In this document: piece by piece, positions 44,697-53,424 of the stretch | Numbering within the stretch: the stretch's first letter is position 1 | Layout: every line of letters starts with the position of its first letter | Source: an uncultured Bradyrhizobium sp. | Lineage (GTDB): Bacteria > Pseudomonadota > Alphaproteobacteria > Rhizobiales > Xanthobacteraceae | Length of the DNA: 64,000 bases | Assembly (NCBI RefSeq): GCF_947648125.1 | Contig: NZ_CANSMR010000023.1 | Location: 52,462-116,461, forward strand | Direction: 5' to 3' | Made by a program: the position numbers and the translations under genes | Notes under the pieces: model-generated | Told to the model about the DNA's origin: nothing | The model's database searches: none | What the model saw: the letters and a program-made list of their open reading frames with translations, nothing else

Positions 44697-45551
44697 TCAA
44701 CCGCCGAGCTTGATGTCTTCCAGCAACGAGGACGACACGCTCGGCACCTGCTCGCCTTCGCTGGCGCGGGAGATCGCGACGCGGGTCTTGTTGAAGGCGG
44801 TCTCGGCGCCGGCCTGGGCGTTGAGGTTGTTGATCAGCTCGGAGACCAGGACGCTGTTGGCACCCTTGGAATCGTCGGCGACTTTGCCCGGCGTCGCCGA
44901 AGTCAGCACGATGGTGTTCTCCGGCGGGCTGATCGGGGCGAGGCCGTGCGAGAAGGCGCGGAAGCGGCGCTCATAGGGATTGCGGCGCGAGGCATCGAGC
45001 ACCACGAGCTTGGCTTTCGCGCCACGCTCCTTCATCGCATCGAGCACGGACTCGACGCTGACGCCGGTGCGCTTGACGTCGGCTTCCTTCCAGATCGTGG
45101 CATCGACCGGGATCATGTAGCTCTCGCGGCCGACCTGCACGCCGTAGCCGCCGAAGAACAGCATCACGACGGTGTCGGGGCGGATCTTGGCCTTCATGCG
45201 CTCGACCGCGCGGAACATATCGTCCTTGGTCGCGTCCTCGACCACGTCGACGTCAAAACCTTCGCGGCGCAGCGCCGACGACAAAGTGCGGGCATCGTTG
45301 ATCGGCTGGGCCAGCGGCGCCGCGGCGTCCGGATAATGGCCGTTGCCGATGATCAGCGCGAGGCGGGAGGTGCCGGCCGCAATGCTGCCGGTCTGACCGG
45401 CGGTGACGGAGCCGGCGACGGTCCCCTTGGCTACGTCAGGTGTCCGCTTGTTGAGCGCGGCATGGGCGCCAATCGCCAGCGACACCGTGCCGGCCACCGC
45501 CACGCAGACGGCGATGGTGCGACGGGAAATATGAAGCTGCCTAAGGTTCAT
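44697..45551 (-). CDS. Caspase-fold protein with Tyr-Ser pseudo-dyad (paralogue)
   Basis: 284 residues. An N-terminal signal/anchor segment (about 11-32) and a short low-complexity linker precede a C14 caspase-like domain (about 62-280). As in the paralogue at 21516, the His of the GHG motif is Tyr (Y136 in FFGGYGVQ) and the catalytic Cys is Ser (S188 in DASRRNP). The YxSYMIP(V/I)DA and RASxxEQVP blocks are shared by both. It has no TPR extension. A weak GGGAC is the only ribosome site. It is convergent with the short RND adaptor, repeating the gene association of the first locus. Confidence 0.87.
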   Translation of the reverse strand: MNLRQLHISRRTIAVCVAVAGTVSLAIGAHAALNKRTPDVAKGTVAGSVTAGQTGSIAAGTSRLALIIGNGHYPDAAAPLAQPINDARTLSSALRREGFDVDVVEDATKDDMFRAVERMKAKIRPDTVVMLFFGGYGVQVGRESYMIPVDATIWKEADVKRTGVSVESVLDAMKERGAKAKLVVLDASRRNPYERRFRAFSHGLAPISPPENTIVLTSATPGKVADDSKGANSVLVSELINNLNAQAGAETAFNKTRVAISRASEGEQVPSVSSSLLEDIKLGG

Positions 45552-45910
45552 AACGTTCTAGTCCCAATCTCTATCCCGATGGCGTTCGAGCGAAATCGCG
45601 CCAGTTAGTCGCGTCAGTGACGATCAGGTTTAATGGGGTTGAGGTGTGTGTGCCGTTGAATTCAGCTCAATTTGCGGCGCCGCAACAAATACTCCCTTAA
45701 CCCGGCCGGACCGCCGGAGCAACCCGGTTTGCAGCATGCTGCCGCCCGGCACAGGCCATTGACGCCGTTAAGATCCCGTTACGTGACTTCGGTCACATTT
45801 GTATTTCGTAGGGATTCATATAGCTTTCCAAAGACTTGCGCGTTTGGGGGAGGACCGGAGGAAACACCGCCGGGGCGGCGGCGTTAACCGGTTCCTTGAG
45901 AAAGGCATTC
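45552..45910. other. Divergent intergenic region
   Basis: 359 nt between the leftward caspase-fold gene and the rightward DxDTTA protein, without a supported gene. It contains the stable hairpin or palindrome GTGAC-TTCG-GTCAC at 45783-45796, a cUUCGg tetraloop if transcribed, about 115 nt before the start at 45911. Promoters for both genes must lie here, but none is convincing. Confidence 0.45.
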
Positions 45911-47638
45911 ATGAGCCTTCACGAAATCGCCGGGACGGTGTGCCGGGCGCTGACCGCCAGGAAGGACGGCCCGTCGCTTTACGACGTCTGCGACCCCGTG
46001 CTGCAGGCCTACCGCGGCGGCGATGCCCATCTCGGGAAGTTCTACCGGACCGCGCTGGGCAATCCGCCGCTGCGCGCGCTGCTCCGCCGCACCGGCCTGC
46101 CGGCCCTCAACGACCCCGACCGCCTCGCGGGCCTGCGCGCAGCGCTGAGGGAGGCGCGCGACGCCGCGGCGCCGGACTGGGCCGCGATCGGCGCCCCCGT
46201 CGCTCACCTGATGGACGGCATCGGCGTGCGTCACCCCGCCCCGCCAGCCGCGACCGCACCTCACCACCCGCCCGCGATGGCCGAGATGGACCGCGTAATC
46301 CGCTTGACCGGCGCGCATCTGCTGCGTTCGTTCGGCAGACGCGGCTTCATCCCGACCTATGCCGCCTTCAACCTGATCGGCGATGCCGACATCAGCGGGC
46401 GCGAGATGTTGATGGCGCTGACCGGGCTGAACGCGCGCGGCTACAAGAACTCGACGCTGTTGTTCAGCCTGGCGCGCATCTTCATCGCGCATTCGCCGGC
46501 GCGCGCGCTGATCAACCCGCCCTGGCGCGGCATCGCCGAGCCGATGTGGGAGCCGGTGCAGATCCGCCACCGCTCGGCCTATTACGACGCCTTCTTCACC
46601 GAGGCGCTGCTCGGCTTTGTCGAGACCGGACTTGCATCACCCGATGAGGCGGGCGCGGCGCGGCGCGCGGTCGCCGAGATGGTGGACTTCTGCCTGAAGA
46701 CCAGTGCCGAAGAGGTGCCGTCGCATGACGGCTCGGTCGTGAAGGTGATCACCGCGCTGGCGCCGGGACGGCATCCACGCTTCTCGCGCTTCTTCGCCCA
46801 GATCAAGCAGGACCTCGGCTTCGGCGTCTATGTGCCCGACTGCGACACCACGGCGTGTTCGTTCTCGGCCGCGACGCAGGCTGGCTCCGACGATCCGATC
46901 CTGCAGCAGCCGCTGCTGGATTTCTACCGCGGCTACCAGGTCCGCGCCGGCGCCAACGAGCCGCGCGTCACCGTGCCGCTCAACGACAATATCGATTACG
47001 AGGGCGGCGTCGTCACCTGGATCGACAATCTCAAGGGCGAGCGGCCCTACGGCAACGACCTCGATCCGACGCTGAACCTCGACATCCTCGAGGTCTCGTT
47101 CCGCAACCTCACGCGCTGGCGCATCCTCGAGACGCCGCAGCGGCTGGAGACGGTGCATCGCATCATCGCGTTCCAGAAGAATCTGGTCGAAAGCGGCGCG
47201 TTCAGGAATCCGCGCTCGCATATCTATTATCTGCCGGAGCTCTATTCGGCGTATTTCGGCCGCTGCTACGCCGCCTTCATCGCACTGCCGCTGGCGGCGC
47301 AGCGCGTGATCGATCCCGGCAATGTGTTCGCGCTGATCCGCGCCCGCGTGCTCGGCTATGTGCAGGGCGAGCTGATCACGCATGAGATGAACCCGTTCGA
47401 CGCCGCGCTCGCGCTGATGGCGCTGGCGCATCTTGGCGCCGAGGTCTCGACCTTCACGCCGGCACTGCACTGCATCGTGCAGGGCCTCGGCGAGGGCGGA
47501 CGCAAGGGGCCCTACAGGGCCTATGAATGGAATAAGATGAAGACGCCGACCCGGATCCTGGTCGGCGGACCCGAGGTGACGTCCGCGTTCGTGCTGATGG
47601 CCCTCGCGCTGGCCAGGAAGCGGATGGTTGCGGTGTAG
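45911..47638 (+). CDS. Unknown 575-residue protein with DxDTTA motif, possibly class II terpene cyclase-like
   Basis: 575 residues from ATG 45911; a longer frame to 45836 lacks support. I do not recognise the family with certainty. It is mostly helical with repeating aromatic and Gly-Thr segments such as YEGGVVTWIDN, suggesting an alpha-alpha barrel. At residues 310-315 it reads DCDTTA within YVPDCDTTACSFSAAT, close to the DxDD(T)A general-acid motif of class II terpene cyclases and identical in pattern to the DxDTT variant known in drimane synthases. No signal peptide or membrane helix is evident. No terpene genes are nearby. A cyclase or a related helical-barrel protein is a guess; the motif could be chance. 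Confidence 0.6.
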   Translation: MSLHEIAGTVCRALTARKDGPSLYDVCDPVLQAYRGGDAHLGKFYRTALGNPPLRALLRRTGLPALNDPDRLAGLRAALREARDAAAPDWAAIGAPVAHLMDGIGVRHPAPPAATAPHHPPAMAEMDRVIRLTGAHLLRSFGRRGFIPTYAAFNLIGDADISGREMLMALTGLNARGYKNSTLLFSLARIFIAHSPARALINPPWRGIAEPMWEPVQIRHRSAYYDAFFTEALLGFVETGLASPDEAGAARRAVAEMVDFCLKTSAEEVPSHDGSVVKVITALAPGRHPRFSRFFAQIKQDLGFGVYVPDCDTTACSFSAATQAGSDDPILQQPLLDFYRGYQVRAGANEPRVTVPLNDNIDYEGGVVTWIDNLKGERPYGNDLDPTLNLDILEVSFRNLTRWRILETPQRLETVHRIIAFQKNLVESGAFRNPRSHIYYLPELYSAYFGRCYAAFIALPLAAQRVIDPGNVFALIRARVLGYVQGELITHEMNPFDAALALMALAHLGAEVSTFTPALHCIVQGLGEGGRKGPYRAYEWNKMKTPTRILVGGPEVTSAFVLMALALARKRMVAV

Positions 47639-47642
47639 CCGT

Positions 47643-47727
47643 GTAGGATGGGTAGAGCGAAGCGAAACCCATCAATTTTGTCCGCGGGGTGAGATGATGG
47701 GTTTCGCTGCGCTCTACCCATCCTACG
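47643..47727. repeat. Inverted repeat GTAGGATGGGTAGAGCG family
   Basis: The arms at 47643-47673 and 47696-47727 are reverse complements with one mismatch, starting 4 nt after the stop of the DxDTTA gene. The right arm is identical to the block inside the adaptor gene at 43639. It probably forms the 3' hairpin of the transcript. Confidence 0.85.
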
Positions 47728-47884
47728 GATCGACGAAGGCGAATGGCGCAGGCGTACGGGGATGACGCGAAGTTGAAACTGGCGGAAACACATCACCACT
47801 GGCACGGTTGCCCAATTGCCCGCACAATCCTTGCCGATCCTTTGGACCCTGAACGCTGAACGAAGAACCTGGCCGGGAATACCG

Positions 47885-48610
47885 ATGCTCAAGACGCTGC
47901 TCACTGCCGGCCTGCTGCTGTCGCTGCCGACGCTGGCTGTCGCCGCCGACATCACCGGCGTGCCGAAGATCCGCGACGGCGACCAGCTCATGATCGGCAG
48001 CGTCAAGATCCGGCTCGGCGGCATCGACGCACCGTCGACCGACCAGCTCTGCCTCAACACCAAGGGTGAGCGCTGGACCTGCGGCGTCGCCGCGCGCGAC
48101 GAGCTGATCAAGCATGCCGGCAACAAGAGCTGGACCTGTCACGCGCGCACGGTCGATCGCCGCGGCCGCACCATTGCGCGCTGCGAGGTCGACGGCGAGG
48201 ACATCCAGAAGTGGATGGTCAGCAATGGCTGGGCGCTGGCGTTCACCCGCATCTCGCATGAGTACGAGCCGGACGAGAAGGCGGCGCGCGAGGCCAAAGC
48301 CGGGATGTGGCAGGGCGCGTTCATCGCGCCGTGGGACTGGCGCGTGCGCAACAAGAAGACCACGGTGCTCGGTGCCGTGAAGCCCCCCGAAGGCGCCAAC
48401 GCGATCCTGCTCGCCTCCGCCTCCGGCCCGGTGGCGCCCTCGCCCGACTGCACCATCAAGGGCAATGTCAACCGCTCCGGCGAATGCATCTTCCACCAGC
48501 GAAGCAGCCGCTGGTACGCCAAGATCGAGATGAAGATCAGCAAGGGCACGCGCTGGTTCTGCTCGGTCGAGGAAGCCGAGGCCGCCGGCTGCCGCGAGAC
48601 GCGGCGCTAA
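47885..48610 (+). CDS. Thermonuclease (SNase-like) family protein
   Basis: 241 residues from ATG 47885. The signal peptide ends near LAVAAD. The SNase OB-fold occupies about 22-160: PKIRDGDQLMIGSVKIRLGGIDAP is the family opening (shown in part), then AARDELIKH and the later VDRRGRTIARCEVDGEDI and GWALAFTRISHEY. A Cys-rich C-terminal region (about 185-240) has the pattern CTIKGNVNRSGECIFH, which resembles an extracellular processing domain. The usual catalytic Glu after the first Arg reads differently (APSTDQLC), so activity should not be assumed. It is probably secreted or periplasmic. Confidence 0.85.
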   Translation: MLKTLLTAGLLLSLPTLAVAADITGVPKIRDGDQLMIGSVKIRLGGIDAPSTDQLCLNTKGERWTCGVAARDELIKHAGNKSWTCHARTVDRRGRTIARCEVDGEDIQKWMVSNGWALAFTRISHEYEPDEKAAREAKAGMWQGAFIAPWDWRVRNKKTTVLGAVKPPEGANAILLASASGPVAPSPDCTIKGNVNRSGECIFHQRSSRWYAKIEMKISKGTRWFCSVEEAEAAGCRETRR

Positions 48611-48643
48611 CGCGCGCCACGCACTGATCTGGAAGCGTGTGCC

Positions 48644-49480
48644 GTGACTGACGTCGAAATCAACCCGCCTGCGGCGCACCGTCGCAAACGCGTGCGCTAT
48701 CTGCAGCTGCTGCTATTCGTCCTGGTCACCTATCTGATCGCGGCCTATCTGGTGCTGCCGGCGCTGTGGACGCATTACGAGCACCAGAAGGGCCTCGCCA
48801 ATCTGCCGATGGTGACCCGCACCGCGCAGGGCATTCCCGGCGATCCCATGAATGTCGGGCTGATCGGCGACACCAAGGATGTGGTCTGCGCGATGCACGA
48901 GGCCGGCTGGTTCCCGGCCGATCCGGTCACGCTGAAATCCTCCATCGAAATCGTCGGCTCCGTGCTGCTCGATCGTCCCTACAAGGATGCGCCGGTGAGC
49001 AACCTGTTCTATCTCGGCCGCCGCGAGGACCTTGCCTTCGAGCGGCCGGTCGGATCGAGCGCGGATCGCCGCAACCATGTCCGTTTCTGGCGGGTGCTCG
49101 ACCAGGGCGAGGAGAAGCGCCCGGTGTGGCTCGGCGCTGCGACGCTCGACCGCAGTGTCGGCATCTCCAGCTACACCGGCGCGGTGACGCATCACATCGC
49201 GGCCGACCTCGACGCCGAACGCGCGCTGCTTGCGACTGACCTCGAGTCCGCCGGCATGGTCACCGCGAAATACCAGGTCACCGGCATCGGTCCGACCTTC
49301 GACGGGCATAATGGCGGCGGCGACCTGTATTACACCGACGGCGAAATCTGGGTGATGCGGCTGGTCGAGGCCTGCCGCAAGAACGACGGCATCGTCGAGC
49401 AGATTCCAAGCCCCGCCGCGACCCAGTTCAAGGACCAGATCTGGCGTTCTGTGGTCGAGACCATCGACAAAGGCAAATAA
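48644..49480 (+). CDS. LssY C-terminal domain protein
   Basis: 278 residues. A single membrane helix (about 18-42) is followed by an LssY_C domain: DPMNVGLIGDTKDVVCAMHEAGW, SNLFYLGRREDLAFERPVG, RNHVRFWRV and HHIAADLDAERALLATDL are all characteristic (given in part). The domain's function is unknown; it occurs alone or fused to membrane phosphatases. The start is GTG at 48644 with a poor ribosome site, 33 nt after the nuclease gene. Co-transcription is likely. Confidence 0.82.
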   Translation: MTDVEINPPAAHRRKRVRYLQLLLFVLVTYLIAAYLVLPALWTHYEHQKGLANLPMVTRTAQGIPGDPMNVGLIGDTKDVVCAMHEAGWFPADPVTLKSSIEIVGSVLLDRPYKDAPVSNLFYLGRREDLAFERPVGSSADRRNHVRFWRVLDQGEEKRPVWLGAATLDRSVGISSYTGAVTHHIAADLDAERALLATDLESAGMVTAKYQVTGIGPTFDGHNGGGDLYYTDGEIWVMRLVEACRKNDGIVEQIPSPAATQFKDQIWRSVVETIDKGK

Positions 49481-49616
49481 GGCCGGCCGTGTCCCGCGCT
49501 TTTGGAAACGCTGGATTGCTTGGACCTGCTCGCAATCGCGGCCGCGATGGAATATCCTCCACGCTTGACCCCTCACACGCATGATTTGCGTTGCTTTACC
49601 CAAAAGGAACAGGACG

Positions 49617-50801
49617 ATGACCGTTCGCGCGGGCCGGGAATTTCTGGCCATCCCCGGGCCCACCACGATGCCTGATCAGGTGCTGCAGGCGATGCATCGC
49701 CCGGCGCTCGATATCTACTCCGCCGAGATGTTCGAACTGACCGAAAGCCTGCTGCGCGATCTCTCGAAGCTGTTCGCCACCATGGGCAAATCCTACATCT
49801 ACATCGCCAACGGCCACGGCGCCTGGGAGGCGACGCTCTCCAACGTGCTGTCGCGCGGTGACAAGGTGCTGGTGCTGGAGAGCGGGCGCTTTGCGATCGG
49901 CTGGGGCCAGGCGGCGGCCGCGATGGGCGCCGATGTCGAGGTGCTGAAGGGCGACTGGCGTCGCGCGATCCGCCCGGCCGAGGTCGAGGAGCGGCTGCGC
50001 CGCGACAAGGAGCACAAGATCAAGGCGATCCTCGCCGTGCAGGTCGACACAGCGTCGGGCGCCTATAACGACATCGAGGCGATCGGCAGGGCGATCAAGG
50101 CCGCAGGCCATCCCGCGCTGTTCATGGTCGACACCGTTGCCTCGCTCGGCTGCACGCCGTTCGAGATGGACAAGTGGTATGTCGACGTCGCGATGTCCGG
50201 CTCGCAGAAGGGCCTGATGACGCCGCCCGGCCTCGGCTTCGTCGCCGCCAATGACCGCGCCTGGGACGCGCACAAGAAGGCCGATCTGCGCACGCCCTAT
50301 TGGGACTGGACCGAACGCGAAGGCTCCGAGCACTACCGCAAATATGCCGGCACCGCGCCGGTGCATCTGCTGTTCGCGCTACGCGAGGCGATCAACATGC
50401 TGCACGCCGAGGGCCTGGAGAATGCGTTCGAACGGCATCGCCTGCTCGGTGAAGCGGTGCGCCGCGCCGTCGCGGTCTGGGGCGAGGGCCAGGTGCTCGG
50501 CTTCAACATCACTGAACCCGCCGAGCGCTCCAACACGGTGACGACCGTGACCGTGAAGGGCGCCGATCCCGCTGCGATCCAGCGCTATGCCAAGGAGAAA
50601 TGCGGCGTGGTGCTCGGCACCGGCATCGGCGATTTGCAGGGCCAGGCGTTCCGCATCGCGCATATGGGCCACGTCAATGCGCCGATGATCCTCGGCACGC
50701 TCGGCGTCGTCGAGGTCGCCCTCACCGCGCTGAATATCCCGCACGGCAAGGCCGGCGCCGACGCCGCCATCCAGTGGCTCGGCGAGAACGTGAAGGCGTA
50801 G
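49617..50801 (+). CDS. Class V aminotransferase (serine/alanine-glyoxylate type)
   Basis: 394 residues of the fold-type I PLP enzymes. IPGPTTMPDQVLQAM is the family start, ANGHGAWEATLSN binds the cofactor phosphate, VDTVASLGCTPFEMD holds the Asp contacting the pyridine nitrogen, and the PLP Lys is in SGSQKGLM. It resembles serine-glyoxylate or alanine-glyoxylate transaminases, active in photorespiration-like or C1 metabolism. The exact substrate is not certain. ATG 49617 follows AGGA. A separate REP-rich spacer isolates it from the downstream ABC operon. Confidence 0.9.
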   Translation: MTVRAGREFLAIPGPTTMPDQVLQAMHRPALDIYSAEMFELTESLLRDLSKLFATMGKSYIYIANGHGAWEATLSNVLSRGDKVLVLESGRFAIGWGQAAAAMGADVEVLKGDWRRAIRPAEVEERLRRDKEHKIKAILAVQVDTASGAYNDIEAIGRAIKAAGHPALFMVDTVASLGCTPFEMDKWYVDVAMSGSQKGLMTPPGLGFVAANDRAWDAHKKADLRTPYWDWTEREGSEHYRKYAGTAPVHLLFALREAINMLHAEGLENAFERHRLLGEAVRRAVAVWGEGQVLGFNITEPAERSNTVTTVTVKGADPAAIQRYAKEKCGVVLGTGIGDLQGQAFRIAHMGHVNAPMILGTLGVVEVALTALNIPHGKAGADAAIQWLGENVKA

Positions 50802-51167
50802 GCCAAGCGCAGACAGCGCCCCATCATCCCGAGGTACGAACGAGGCCACACGCTCCGCTGTCGTCCCGGCGAAGGCCGGGACCCATAATCCGCGGCGGAT
50901 GTTGTGCGCAGACTCGTCGTTCCGCCGGCGCACAACAATGACCATCGGTGGCTATGGATCCCGGCCCCCGTGCGCAACTGCGCACTAGGCCGGGACGAGA
51001 CTGAATGTTTGACGTCGCTTGTGAATGATCCGCTCACCAGGATGAGGGAGGCAGTGCATGCAACGCATTGCTAAGGCCCCAACACTTTCCGCCGTCATCT
51101 TTTTCCGCTTTACTGCCGGCAACAGCCGGGCACGGATCCCTGCAACATAACAAGATGGAGGGATCGC
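50802..51167. repeat. Gene-free spacer with REP-like pair
   Basis: 366 nt. The REP pair spans about 50855-51000. The left copy is GTCGTCCCGGCGAAGGCCGG and the right copy is interrupted by GTGCGCAACTGCGCAC (50970-50985), one base different from the palindrome at 10361. The rest (51001-51160) should contain the promoter of the ABC operon, but nothing clear is visible. Confidence 0.75.
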
Positions 51168-52229
51168 TTGGCGTCGGTGGAACTGCGTGGCCTGGTCAAG
51201 CGGTTTGGATCGTTTGTCGCGGTTGATGACGTCTCGCTCACGATCGACCACGGCCAGCTGGTCTGCCTGCTCGGGCCGTCCGGCTGCGGCAAGACTACGA
51301 CGCTGCGGCTGATCGCGGGATTCCTCGAGCCATCCGGCGGCGAGATCCGCGTCGGCGACCGCGTCGTGTCGTCGAAGGCGCGCACGCTGCCGCCCGAGCA
51401 GCGCAACATGTCGATGATCTTCCAGAGCTACGCGCTGTGGCCGCACATGACGGTGGCCGAGAACATCGTCTATGGGCTGCGCTTGCGCAAAATGGATCGC
51501 GACACCATCGCGAAAAAACTCGCCGCGATCCTGGCGACGACCAAGCTGGAACCGCTGGCGCAGCGCTATCCGGGCGAGCTCTCCGGCGGCCAGCAGCAGC
51601 GGGTCGCGCTGGCACGCGCGCTGATCGTCGGCCCCGAGACGCTACTGCTCGACGAGCCGCTGTCCAATCTCGACGCCAACCTGCGCGAGGAGATGCGGTT
51701 CGAGATCCGCCGCCTGCACGATGAATATCGCTACACCACGGTCTACGTCACCCACGATCAATCCGAGGCGATGACCACGGCCGACCTGATCGCGGTGATG
51801 AATGCCGGCAAGATCGACCAGCTCGGCAGCCCCGAAGACATCTATGCGCGGCCGGAATCCGAATTCGTGGCGCGCTTCATCGGCGCGGCCAATGTGATCA
51901 AGGGCACCGCGCGCGATGCGACCCATGTCGACTTCGCCGGCGCGACGCTCGCCGTGGTCGGCGCCAGGCTCACGGCCGGCCAGAGCGCGCCGGTCGCGAT
52001 CCGCCAGCATGAAATCCAGATCTCGACGCAAGCCCCCGCGGCAGCACAGAACACGCTCAAGGCCATCGTGACGCGGCAAGTCTATCTCGGCATGAACCGC
52101 GACTACATGGTGGAAACCCCTGACGGCACCTCGCTGCGGGTGACCACGCCGACGGAAACCGCGGTCGAGAAGGGCAGCGAGGTCTGGCTGACACTTCCGG
52201 CGGAACGCTGCCGGGCGCTCAGTCGATAA
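51168..52229 (+). CDS. ABC transporter ATPase, Fe3+/putrescine/phosphonate type
   Basis: 353 residues. Walker A is GPSGCGKTTTLRL, the signature LSGGQQQRVALARAL, Walker B LLLDEPLSNLD and the switch His VTHDQSEA. A C-terminal TOBE/MOI domain (about 245-350) follows. It resembles the FbpC/PotA/PhnT subgroup. The start is TTG at 51168, chosen because GGAGGGA lies 4-7 nt upstream. It is first in an operon with a binding protein and a fused permease. Confidence 0.92.
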   Translation: MASVELRGLVKRFGSFVAVDDVSLTIDHGQLVCLLGPSGCGKTTTLRLIAGFLEPSGGEIRVGDRVVSSKARTLPPEQRNMSMIFQSYALWPHMTVAENIVYGLRLRKMDRDTIAKKLAAILATTKLEPLAQRYPGELSGGQQQRVALARALIVGPETLLLDEPLSNLDANLREEMRFEIRRLHDEYRYTTVYVTHDQSEAMTTADLIAVMNAGKIDQLGSPEDIYARPESEFVARFIGAANVIKGTARDATHVDFAGATLAVVGARLTAGQSAPVAIRQHEIQISTQAPAAAQNTLKAIVTRQVYLGMNRDYMVETPDGTSLRVTTPTETAVEKGSEVWLTLPAERCRALSR

Positions 52230-52252
52230 CGAACAAGAAACGGAGGGACGCG

Positions 52253-53317
52253 ATGCGGAAACAAATCTCCAGACGCCACGTCCTGAAAGGCTCTGCGGAG
52301 CTTGCGCTCGGCAAGATATTCGCGTCGCCCGCGCGCGCCGCGGCACCCGAGCCGGTCGCGATCACGCCCGACCTCGTTGCGGCCGCGACCAGGGAAGGCA
52401 AGCTCGTGTTCTATTCGTCGATGGACCTGCCGGTCGGCGAAAAGCTCGGCAAGGCGTTCGAGACGGCCTACCCCGGCATCAGCGTGCAGATCGAGCGCTC
52501 CGGCTCGGAGCGGCTGTTCCAGCGCGTGGCGCAGGAATACGACGCCAACATCCACGCCGCCGACGTCGTCAACAGCGCCGATGCCTCGCACTTCATTCCC
52601 TGGAAGAAGAGCGGCTGGCTGATGCCGTTCGTCCCCGAGGACGTCGCCAAGCACTTTCCCGACGGATATCGCGACCCGGACGGCATGGCCGTGACCACGC
52701 GACTGTGGCTGTCGTCGATCGCCTACAACACCAATCTGGTGAAGGCGGAGGATGCGCCGAAGAGTTTTGCCGACCTGCTCGATCCAAAGTGGATGGGCAA
52801 GATGGTGAAGGGCCATCCGGCCTATAGCGGCACCATCATGACCACCACGTTCCAGATCGTGCGCGAGCTTGGCTGGCCCTACCTGGAGAAGCTTTCGAAG
52901 CAGCGCGTGATGCAGGTGCAATCCTCGACGGATCCACCGAAGAAGCTCTCGCTCGGCGAGCGCGCGGTCATGGCCGACGGCAATGAATACGGCATCGTGC
53001 TGCTGAAGGAAGCCGGGCAGCCGGTCGAACCGGTCTACCCGACCGAGGGCACGCCGACGATCTCGGGACCGACCGGCATCTTCGCCGGCGCGCCGCATCC
53101 GAACGCCGCAAAACTGTTCCAGGCCTGGCTGCACACCCGCGAGACCCAGCAATTCTTCGTCGACTTCACCGGGCAGTATTCGGTGCACGCGCAGGTGCAG
53201 CCGAAGGCCGGCCGGCGCAAGCTCGCCGACATCAAGCTGATGCAGGAGGACCCGGCGGGCGTCGAGGCGATGACCGAAGAGATCAAGACGCGCTATGCGC
53301 GGCTGTTTCGGGTGTGA
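52253..53317 (+). CDS. ABC transporter substrate-binding protein, Fe3+/aminoethylphosphonate type
   Basis: 354 residues. The N-terminus SRRHVLKGSAELALGK has a twin-arginine-like motif, so Tat export is possible; the mature part begins near AAAPEPV. The type II periplasmic fold includes KLVFYSSMDLPVGEKLGKAF and the LSSIAYNTNLVK and TDPPKKLSLGERAV blocks (given in part). It lacks the paired adjacent tyrosines usual in classic FbpA iron binders, so a non-iron ligand is possible. ATG 52253 follows GGAGGGA. It is second in the operon, 23 nt after the ATPase. Confidence 0.88.
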   Translation: MRKQISRRHVLKGSAELALGKIFASPARAAAPEPVAITPDLVAAATREGKLVFYSSMDLPVGEKLGKAFETAYPGISVQIERSGSERLFQRVAQEYDANIHAADVVNSADASHFIPWKKSGWLMPFVPEDVAKHFPDGYRDPDGMAVTTRLWLSSIAYNTNLVKAEDAPKSFADLLDPKWMGKMVKGHPAYSGTIMTTTFQIVRELGWPYLEKLSKQRVMQVQSSTDPPKKLSLGERAVMADGNEYGIVLLKEAGQPVEPVYPTEGTPTISGPTGIFAGAPHPNAAKLFQAWLHTRETQQFFVDFTGQYSVHAQVQPKAGRRKLADIKLMQEDPAGVEAMTEEIKTRYARLFRV

Positions 53318-53340
53318 GGATGCGCCGCGCCAACATACCC

Positions 53341-53407
53341 AACATCGTCATTCCGGGCCCATCGCTTCGCGATGCCCTCAGGTGCGCAATTGCGCACCGC
53401 GAATGAC
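53341..53407. repeat. CATTCCGGG-type repeat inside the ABC operon
   Basis: CGTCATTCCGGGCCCATCGC is followed by the perfect palindrome GTGCGCAATTGCGCAC (53382-53397) and GCGAATGACG. It fills the spacer between binding-protein and permease genes. It joins the palindrome seen in REP copies to a different repeat family. Confidence 0.75.
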
Positions 53408-53424
53408 GGGGAGAGAGTCTTCAA

